Made by a program: the position numbers and the translations under genes
Notes under the pieces: model-generated
Database searches by the model: none
What the model was told of the DNA's origin: nothing
What the model saw: the letters and a program-made list of their open reading frames with translations, nothing else
Origin: Flavobacteriales bacterium
GTDB taxonomy: Bacteria > Bacteroidota > Bacteroidia > Flavobacteriales > Flavobacteriaceae
Direction: 5' to 3'
Assembly: GCA_027031025.1 (NCBI GenBank)
Contig: JALVEJ010000143.1
Coordinates: 1-11,224, forward strand
DNA: 11,224 bases
In this document: positions 6,502-11,224 of the stretch, piece by piece
Layout of the letters: every line of letters starts with the position of its first letter
Numbering within the stretch: position 1 is the stretch's first letter

Positions 6502-8607
6502 ATGGATAAAATACTTATTTTTATGAAAAGGAATTACAAAGTCATTCTCATTATACTTACTTTGGCAGGAATTTTTGTAGCGTTCAGACAACAACAAACA
6601 GCCGATAATAAAGAAGCCGCTATCATAACGGGAATTAACCGCGTTATTGACTATGCACATTATCATCCGGCTTTGGTCAACAACGATTTTTCCGAAAAAG
6701 TATTCAAAGAATTCATAGATGATTTAGACCCTTCCAAAAGGTATTTGTTGCAATCGGATATTGACACTTTGTCTATCTATAAAGATTCAATAGATAATGA
6801 AATACGGGAAGGCAAAACCGGTTTTTACCAAAAAGCTTATGCTATTATTCAACAAAGACAAGCAGAAAGTGTGGATTATATCAATGAAATTTTAGAAAAA
6901 GGATTTAATTTTAATAAAGATGAAACCCTCAATATAGATTATAAAAAAATCAAACCGGCTAAAACCAAAGCCGAACTTAAAGAACGCTGGCGAAAATATT
7001 TAAAATTCAACACTTTATCGCGCTTGTATGATAAAATTAAAGACCAAGAACAAAAACAGAAAAAAGACAGCACTTTTAAGCCTAAATCCAAAAAAGAATT
7101 GGCACAAGAAGCGCTTAAAGCCACAAAAAAATCTATTAAAACCTACCTTGATGCTTTAAAAGATATGGAAGAAATGGATTATTTTTCCATGTATATGAAC
7201 GCCATTACCATGCAAAACGATCCACATACCAATTATTTCAGTCCGCAAGGTAAAGAACGCTTTGACACGAGCATGTCCGGCTCTTTTGAAGGCATTGGCG
7301 CGCGTTTGCAAAAAGACGGTGATTATGTCAAAATCGTAGAAATAATTGCCGGAGGTCCGGCATGGAAAGATGGCAAACTCAAAGTAGGCGACCTTATTCA
7401 AAAAGTCGGGCAAGGCGATGACGAACCGGTCGATATCATGGGTATGCGTCTGTCAAAAGTGGTCAAGTTAATCAAAGGACCCAAAGGCACTATCGTTAAG
7501 TTGATTGTCAAACGTGTCGATGGCAGTATTGAGACCATTCCTATCACCCGAGACAGAGTCGAGCTGGAAGACACTTTTGCCAAATCATTATTGATAAAAG
7601 ATAAAAATAAAACCTTTGGATATATTTATCTACCTAAATTTTATATCAATTTTAAAGAACAAAACCAGCGTTCGGCAGCCACCGACATCAAAAAAGAACT
7701 CGAAAAACTCAAAGCGGAAAACGTCAAAGGTATTGTGTTGGATTTGCGTAACAACGGCGGTGGCTCACTTTCTACGGTTATCGATATCGCCGGATATTTT
7801 ATCGACAAAGGACCGGTGGTTCAAGTGCGTGATAAAAAGAATAAGGTTGATGTGTTAAAAGACCAAGATAAAAACACCGTTTACGACGGTAAAGTCGTGG
7901 TTTTAATCAATGAATTGTCGGCTTCGGCATCGGAAATTTTGGCTGCCGCTTTGCAAGATTATAATCGTGCAATTATCATTGGTGGTAAATCTTACGGAAA
8001 AGGCACCGTGCAAAATTTTATTGGGCTGAATCGTATTATGGGCGACAAATTCGGCGATTTGGGTGCCTTAAAGTGGACCACCAAAAAATTCTACCGGATA
8101 AGTGGCGGTTCCACCCAACGAAAAGGCGTGACACCGGATATTATAATACCGGACAACTATATGTATCTCAAAGTTCGCGAAGAAGACGAACCCACAGCTT
8201 TGGCTTGGGATCAAATTGAGGAAGCCCGGCACAAAATTTATGAAATTGCCGGTAAATCGCAAATCATTGCCCAAGAGCAACGGCGGATTGACACCACCGG
8301 TTTGTTCCGGCACATTAAAGAAAAAGCCCGTTGGATTGCCGATAATAAAAAAGATAATACCATTTATCTCAAACTCGATAAATATATCGAAGACTTAAAA
8401 AAAGACGAAGCCATTAGCAAACGCTTTGACAGTTTGACTAAATTTGAATCCGGTTTCGAAATTTTTTCACTGCCGGTCGATGTCAAAGCCAAAGAAAAAA
8501 TCAATGATACGGTTTTTAAAGTGAAACGCGATAAATGGATAAAAGCGGTCAAAAAAGACCCGTATATCAGTGAAGCTGTTAAGGTTTTAGAAAAAGAAGA
8601 ACAATAA
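6502..8607 (+). CDS. prc: Carboxy-terminal processing (tail-specific) protease, S41 family
   Basis: The 701-residue protein has the architecture of Prc/Tsp, a periplasmic protease that cuts proteins from exposed C-termini and trims envelope proteins; E. coli Prc has 682 residues. Residues 12-28 are a single hydrophobic segment (signal or membrane anchor). Residues about 35-245 form the N-terminal Tsp domain (PSKRYLL, then NDPHTNYFSP). The PDZ domain covers about 255-350 (GSFEGIGARL, GGPAWKDGKLKVGDLI). The S41 core lies at about 355-540, with substrate strand IVLDLRNNGGGSL (411-423). The Ser-Lys dyad is S475 (LSASASEIL) and K500 (SYGKGTVQ), with D486 between them; the 25- and 11-residue spacings equal those of E. 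coli Prc S430, K455 and D441. A charged C-terminal domain (about 550-701) corresponds to the family's DUF3340 region. An ATG at 6523 is an alternative start giving a shorter tail before the anchor. All catalytic features are intact. Confidence 0.93.
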   Translation: MDKILIFMKRNYKVILIILTLAGIFVAFRQQQTADNKEAAIITGINRVIDYAHYHPALVNNDFSEKVFKEFIDDLDPSKRYLLQSDIDTLSIYKDSIDNEIREGKTGFYQKAYAIIQQRQAESVDYINEILEKGFNFNKDETLNIDYKKIKPAKTKAELKERWRKYLKFNTLSRLYDKIKDQEQKQKKDSTFKPKSKKELAQEALKATKKSIKTYLDALKDMEEMDYFSMYMNAITMQNDPHTNYFSPQGKERFDTSMSGSFEGIGARLQKDGDYVKIVEIIAGGPAWKDGKLKVGDLIQKVGQGDDEPVDIMGMRLSKVVKLIKGPKGTIVKLIVKRVDGSIETIPITRDRVELEDTFAKSLLIKDKNKTFGYIYLPKFYINFKEQNQRSAATDIKKELEKLKAENVKGIVLDLRNNGGGSLSTVIDIAGYFIDKGPVVQVRDKKNKVDVLKDQDKNTVYDGKVVVLINELSASASEILAAALQDYNRAIIIGGKSYGKGTVQNFIGLNRIMGDKFGDLGALKWTTKKFYRISGGSTQRKGVTPDIIIPDNYMYLKVREEDEPTALAWDQIEEARHKIYEIAGKSQIIAQEQRRIDTTGLFRHIKEKARWIADNKKDNTIYLKLDKYIEDLKKDEAISKRFDSLTKFESGFEIFSLPVDVKAKEKINDTVFKVKRDKWIKAVKKDPYISEAVKVLEKEEQ

Positions 8608-8619
8608 TTTAGTACGAAA

Positions 8620-8639
8620 AGACTCACGGTCGTGCGTCT
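8620..8639. other. Small hairpin after the Prc-like protease gene
   Basis: AGAC (8620-8623) pairs with GTCT (8636-8639) and CAC (8625-8627) with GTG (8632-8634), around one mismatch and a four-base loop. It begins 12 bases after the protease stop. No T tract follows on the plus strand, so it may be a 3' stabilising structure or a weak terminator, or it may be chance. Confidence 0.3.
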
Positions 8640-8672
8640 GGATGGATACGGAATGAAAGACCATTGAAAATT

Positions 8673-8815
8673 GAGATTTCTCTCTACGTTCTAAATGACA
8701 AGCAACTTCACTCGAAATAACAAGCTTATTTCATTGTAATACTAAAATTAGTAGCAGATTGTCATTTCGACAGAGTTCCGACCCTGACTTTCGTCGGGGG
8801 ACAACGAGAAATCTT
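8673..8815. repeat. Composite inverted repeat of flavobacterial intergenic type
   Basis: Three related units fill the spacer between the protease and nadD. Unit A (8673-8703, reversed) runs from AGATTTCTC to AAATGACAAGC. Unit B (8704-8725, reversed) ends in AAATAACAAGC, 22 bases after the matching end of A. Unit C (8759-8815, forward) runs from TTGTCATTT to GAGAAATCT. Two perfect 9-base inverted matches join A and C: 8674-8682 with 8806-8814, and 8693-8701 with 8759-8767. Inside C, 8782-8788 and 8793-8799 form a 7-bp hairpin (CCCTGAC/GTCGGGG, one G-T pair) with loop TTTC. I recall units of this type scattered in flavobacterial genomes, so this is likely a MITE-like or REP-like dispersed element. 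It contains no coding frame. Confidence 0.7.
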
Positions 8816-8832
8816 AAAATCCGGTTTAAATT

Positions 8833-9429
8833 ATGGAATTTAAAAAAACGCAAAAAACAGGTTTGTTTTTCGGGAGTTTCAATCCCATACATATCGGGCA
8901 TTTAATCATAGCCAATCATATCGTCGAACATACCGATATTGACGAAGTTTGGTTGGTGGTTACACCCCACAATCCGCATAAAAAGAAAGCTACTTTACTT
9001 AATGATTTTCAACGATTGACAATGGTTAGATTAGCAACGGAAAATTATCCGAAACTTAAAGCCTCCAATATTGAGTTTGATTTGCCGCAACCTAATTATA
9101 CCATTAATACTTTAACGGTATTGCAAGAAAAATATCCCGATAAAGAGTTTGTGCTTTTGATGGGTGAAGATAATTTGGCCAGCTTGCCTAAATGGAAAAA
9201 CTATGAAGCTATTTTAGCCTATTATCAAATATATATTTATCCGCGCATTCATCAGAAAACCGTTCCGGATTATTTAACAACACACGCTGCCATTAAAAAA
9301 ATTAAAGCACCAATCATTGAAATTTCCGCCACGCAAATTCGTCAAGATATTAAGCAAGGCAAAAATGTGCGCCCTTTATTACCGCCGGAAGTATTTAAGT
9401 ATATTGAAGAGATGCATTTTTACAAATAA
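8833..9429 (+). CDS. nadD: Nicotinate-nucleotide adenylyltransferase
   Basis: NadD adenylates nicotinate mononucleotide with ATP to make deamido-NAD, the penultimate step of NAD synthesis, in the cytoplasm. The 198-residue length is normal. The nucleotidyltransferase signature GSFNPIHIGH (14-23) carries the ATP-binding H20 and H23. Other expected motifs are the substrate-loop segment VTPHNPHK (43-50), LLMGEDNLASLPKW (108-121) with G111, D113 and W121, and the second ATP motif ISATQIR (164-170), followed by the NVRPLLPPEVFKYIEE tail typical of the family. The ATG at 8833 gives a short lead before the first strand. No exact -7 box is seen in the repeat-filled spacer upstream, so it may be read through from the protease promoter. 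Its stop codon overlaps the -7 box of the next gene. Confidence 0.96.
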   Translation: MEFKKTQKTGLFFGSFNPIHIGHLIIANHIVEHTDIDEVWLVVTPHNPHKKKATLLNDFQRLTMVRLATENYPKLKASNIEFDLPQPNYTINTLTVLQEKYPDKEFVLLMGEDNLASLPKWKNYEAILAYYQIYIYPRIHQKTVPDYLTTHAAIKKIKAPIIEISATQIRQDIKQGKNVRPLLPPEVFKYIEEMHFYK

Positions 9430-9434
9430 TTTTG
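9404..9434 (+). promoter_or_regulatory. Promoter of the DUF151 gene, overlapping the end of nadD
   Basis: TTG at 9404-9406, a 20-base spacer and TAATTTTG at 9427-9434 fit the Bacteroidota -33/-7 consensus. The first three bases of the -7 box are the nadD stop codon TAA. Transcription starting near 9441 leaves a leader of about 26 bases to the ATG at 9467. A second, weaker box (TATTTTCG, 9435-9442) directly follows. Confidence 0.65.
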
Positions 9435-9466
9435 TATTTTCGTTATATCAAAAAAAATAACAAAAC

Positions 9467-10177
9467 ATGAGTTTGATAGAATTAAAAGTTGACCGCATAC
9501 AATACAGTGAAACCCAAACAGGCGCTTATGTTTTGTTTTTAAGTGAGCCCGTAACCGGTAAAAAGCTGCCAATTGTCATCGGGGGCATGGAGGCACATTC
9601 CATTACCATAGGCTTGGAGAAAGATATCGTTCCGCAACGACCTTTGACGCATGATTTGATGAAAAATCTCATGGAAAATTACGGTATTAAACTAAAAAAA
9701 GTCATTATCAATAAATTTGATCAAGGTATTTTTTATGCCATGTTGATAACCGAAAAAGACGGTATTGAAAAAGCTATTGATTCCCGCACCTCTGATGCGG
9801 TTGCACTTGCCGTTCGATTTGGCGCCCCAATATTTTGTGAAAGTGTTATTTTGGAAGAAGCCGGCATTTTCTTACCCGGAGAAAGTCTACGTAAACAACA
9901 TGAACAAAACATCAAACAAATACAAAAGGACTTAGAAGAACTACTCGGTGAAATTGATAACGTTGAAGAACCTGATATTAACTTTGACGAAACACCTGAT
10001 ATCCCGGAAAGCAATCTGAACGAACTGGAAAAATTAAATGTCGATTTGTTTGGAAAAACTGCCGTTGTTTATACCAAAAAAGAAATTGAAAACATGCTGC
10101 AAACCGCCATTGAAGAAGAACAATACGAACGCGCCGCCATGCTCAAACGTTATCTGGAACTTTTAAACCAAAAATAA
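9467..10177 (+). CDS. Bifunctional nuclease-family (DUF151) protein with C-terminal UVR motif
   Basis: The 236-residue product begins with a DUF151/BFN domain (about 1-140). Visible family segments are a first strand ending YVLFLSEPVTGKKLPIVIGG, the EAHSITIGL helix, RPLTHDLMKNLM, the FDQGIFYAML strand, and IDSRTSDAVALAVRFGAPIF (104-123). Plant and bacterial members have been reported to have DNase and RNase activity; that is family knowledge. An acidic, probably flexible linker (about 141-200) rich in Glu, Asp and Asn leads to a UVR-like helical hairpin at 203-235 (KKEIENML, EEEQYERAAMLKRYLELL), the motif used by UvrB to contact UvrC. The pairing suggests a nucleic-acid-related role with a protein partner, but this is inference. 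No signal peptide is present, so it is cytoplasmic. It has its own promoter at the nadD end and is followed by a long palindrome. Confidence 0.88.
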   Translation: MSLIELKVDRIQYSETQTGAYVLFLSEPVTGKKLPIVIGGMEAHSITIGLEKDIVPQRPLTHDLMKNLMENYGIKLKKVIINKFDQGIFYAMLITEKDGIEKAIDSRTSDAVALAVRFGAPIFCESVILEEAGIFLPGESLRKQHEQNIKQIQKDLEELLGEIDNVEEPDINFDETPDIPESNLNELEKLNVDLFGKTAVVYTKKEIENMLQTAIEEEQYERAAMLKRYLELLNQK

Positions 10178-10178
10178 A

Positions 10179-10255
10179 AACCACATAAGACACATTAAGA
10201 CACATAAGGACTCAAAAGAAAAAAACTTATATGAACTTTTGTGACTTTTGTGGTT
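10179..10255. repeat. Long imperfect palindrome after the DUF151 gene
   Basis: The left arm 10179-10199 (begins AACCACATAAG) pairs with the right arm 10236-10255 (ends CTTTTGTGGTT) with about 17 matched positions, a few mismatches and one bulge. About 36 bases lie between the arms. The left arm contains three near-copies of CACATTAAG/CACATAAG in tandem (10181-10209) and the right arm two copies of GACTTTTG/GAACTTTTG. It begins two bases after the DUF151 stop. It may act as a 3' hairpin or terminator, or be a dispersed repeat; only low-GC pairs stabilise much of it. Confidence 0.6.
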
Positions 10256-10314
10256 CAAAATAATCTAAAACCTAAAATCAACAATATCCTCATTTCTCAA
10301 ATAATTCAATCATA

Positions 10315-10656
10315 ATGACCGGACTAGAACTAATCACCACACAATCCAATATTAGTCTGCCCGAATTAACAGCTCAAATACAAAAAGATTTAAATTTGTC
10401 CGGTATTGATACCAAGCATTTTGATCATGTCGATTCGGGAGAGGATTTGATAGAGAAATTGTCAAATTTTATACAAGATATCTTGACTTATCATCCGGCT
10501 GATTTTGACCGGTTTATGTATCGAGTTGATGTGCCGGAAAAAGATTTTTCAAAATTATTATCAACTGATTTACAATTACTTGTTGAACAAATTGTTTACC
10601 TCGTTTTGAAACGCGAAATACAAAAAATCCTCTTTAGAAAACAATTCGGGCAATAA
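10315..10656 (+). CDS. Small uncharacterised helical protein
   Basis: A 113-residue frame I do not recognise. It has no signal peptide, no membrane segment and no Cys. It reads as mostly alpha-helical and amphipathic: LPELTAQIQKDL (16-27), DLIEKLSNFIQDILTY, FDRFMYRVDVPEKDFSKLL and LQLLVEQIVYLVLKREIQKILFRKQ. The tail is strongly basic while the N-terminal half is acidic. The central YRVDVPEKDF segment followed by a long helix gives a faint resemblance to small cytoplasmic Bacteroidota proteins of unknown function, from memory only. The chosen ATG follows an AT-rich leader without an exact -7 box. It is probably real because codon use matches its neighbours and a GC-rich hairpin lies directly after its stop. 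Confidence 0.75.
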   Translation: MTGLELITTQSNISLPELTAQIQKDLNLSGIDTKHFDHVDSGEDLIEKLSNFIQDILTYHPADFDRFMYRVDVPEKDFSKLLSTDLQLLVEQIVYLVLKREIQKILFRKQFGQ

Positions 10657-10679
10657 AAAAAGCCCGGACAAAACCGGGC
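10654..10679 (-). terminator. Intrinsic terminator between convergent genes
   Basis: GCCCGG (10662-10667) and CCGGGC (10674-10679) form a perfect 6-bp GC stem with loop ACAAAA. Read on the minus strand the stem is followed directly by a seven-base T tract (complement of 10655-10661), a strong terminator for the small exported protein gene. On the plus strand it follows the 113-residue gene by 5 bases but has only a weak T-poor tail, so it would act less well in that direction. Confidence 0.85.
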
Positions 10680-10701
10680 ATTATAAATATTTAGATAAAG
10701 G

Positions 10702-11064
10702 CTACTGACCAAATTTAGCCTTAAATTGTTCATATCGTTCTTCACCTAAAATACCTAGCATGGCTCTTTGATAACCCGAAGATATTTCTGCCTCTTTTTC
10801 TACTTCTTTAATTACTTGTTCTAAAGTTTTACCGGCGGTTTGCCCTTGACTTTCAGCCAAAATAATTCGTTTTTTAATGGCATAAGCTTTATAAAGATTT
10901 TGTTTATAAACTTTATCGGCAGTTGCTTGATCCAAATCTAAAGCAGATTGAATCATTTCGGTTTGTTTATCGGCATAATCTTTTACCTTAAATTGTTCTG
11001 ACATTTTTTGACTGTATCCGGTTAAAGTCAAAAACAGAATGGCAATACTTAATATTTTTTTCAT
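10702..11064 (-). CDS. Small exported Spy/CpxP-like helical protein
   Basis: With the start at 11064 the protein has 120 residues and opens with a clean signal peptide MKKILSIAILFLTLTGYSQ, probably cut near GYS-Q. An upstream in-frame ATG at 11085 would add MLIKTKI and would lie at the predicted transcription start, so it is rejected. The mature part is highly charged and helical. A segment around ALDLDQATADKVYKQN resembles the 'L-x-L-x-x-x-Q-A-x-K-V' helices, and the last helix (YQRAMLGILGEERYEQFKAKF) resembles the 'L-T-x-E-Q-x-x-K-Y' ending, of small periplasmic Bacteroidota proteins related in pattern to Spy/CpxP. Such proteins may act as periplasmic chaperones or stress sensors, but here that is inference from pattern only. 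The gene is monocistronic, ending at a strong terminator. Confidence 0.8.
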   Translation of the reverse strand: MKKILSIAILFLTLTGYSQKMSEQFKVKDYADKQTEMIQSALDLDQATADKVYKQNLYKAYAIKKRIILAESQGQTAGKTLEQVIKEVEKEAEISSGYQRAMLGILGEERYEQFKAKFGQ

Positions 11065-11092
11065 AATTTTGGTTTTTATCAACATTATAATG

Positions 11093-11123
11093 CAATTTTA
11101 AGAAAAAAACTTTATATACCCAA
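11093..11123 (-). promoter_or_regulatory. Probable promoter of the small exported protein gene
   Basis: On the minus strand TTG (complement of 11121-11123), a 20-base spacer and TAAAATTG (complement of 11093-11100) fit the Bacteroidota promoter with one mismatch in the -7 box. Transcription would start near 11086, giving a leader of about 22 bases to the ATG at 11064. Confidence 0.45.
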
Positions 11124-11224
11124 ACAAAAAAAATACTACTTGAAATTTGTATATCATTTTTGACAAAAATTCAATATCAATATCGTTTTTCATCAAAAAC
11201 AGAAAAAAAATTGTAAGGTTCCGT
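11124..11224. other. AT-rich right-edge intergenic region
   Basis: This stretch upstream of the small exported protein gene is very AT-rich, with A and T runs and a short tandem AATATC repeat near 11172-11183. No gene, RNA or convincing dyad is visible; it is cut by the window edge. Confidence 0.4.

Noticed and set aside
7156..8398. Several antisense and out-of-frame open frames within the Prc-like protease gene
   Set aside because: All overlap the well-conserved PDZ and S41 coding region and show no independent coding signals.
9733..10014. Minus-strand frame of 93 codons rich in Ser inside the DUF151 gene
   Set aside because: The Ser-rich composition arises from reading the acidic GAA/GAT-rich linker on the opposite strand; the plus-strand domain is clear.
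11065..11085. Upstream start (MLIKTKI) for the small exported protein
   Set aside because: It would spoil a standard signal peptide starting MKKIL and would begin at the predicted transcription start.

Overview
The window looks like a chromosomal segment from a member of the Bacteroidota, most likely Flavobacteriia. It is AT-rich and several promoters match the Bacteroidota -7 consensus TAnnTTTG. Two secreted proteins have signal peptides ending in AQ, one of them with a type IX secretion (T9SS) C-terminal sorting domain. The 8608-8832 gap carries repeat units of the TTGTCATTTCGA...GAGAAATCT kind, which I recall from flavobacterial intergenic DNA. The species cannot be named from the sequence.

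Left part (1-4417): two divergent genes for secreted proteins. On the minus strand is a large Asp-box (BNR) beta-propeller protein, cut by the left edge. On the plus strand is a 985-residue subtilisin-family (S8) protease with a KP-43-like beta domain, a fibronectin III-like segment, a proprotein convertase P-domain and a T9SS sorting domain. It ends at a hairpin terminator shared with the convergent endonuclease gene.

Middle part (4399-9429): an endonuclease/exonuclease/phosphatase-fold protein on the minus strand diverges from a plus-strand run. That run is guanylate kinase (gmk), a small lipoprotein with a decayed Rieske-like fold that overlaps gmk by 4 bp, a Prc/tail-specific S41 protease with its own strong promoter, and nadD. 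Prc and nadD are separated by a 225-bp spacer filled with inverted repeat units.

Right part (9427-11224): a DUF151 bifunctional-nuclease protein with a C-terminal UVR motif is driven by a promoter whose -7 box overlaps the nadD stop codon. After it come a long imperfect palindrome, an unrecognised 113-residue helical protein and a hairpin terminator. The last gene, on the minus strand, encodes a small exported Spy/CpxP-like helical protein.

Most of this is conserved core and envelope content: nucleotide and NAD synthesis, periplasmic proteolysis and T9SS cargo. I see no CRISPR array, RNA gene, transposase, toxin-antitoxin pair or defence cluster, and no clear undescribed multi-gene system. 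The points most worth a second look are the Rieske-like lipoprotein that has lost its cluster ligands, the two intergenic repeat structures, the terminator hairpin that also encodes the endonuclease C-terminus, and the unassigned 113-residue gene. No stretch over 300 bases lacks a gene.
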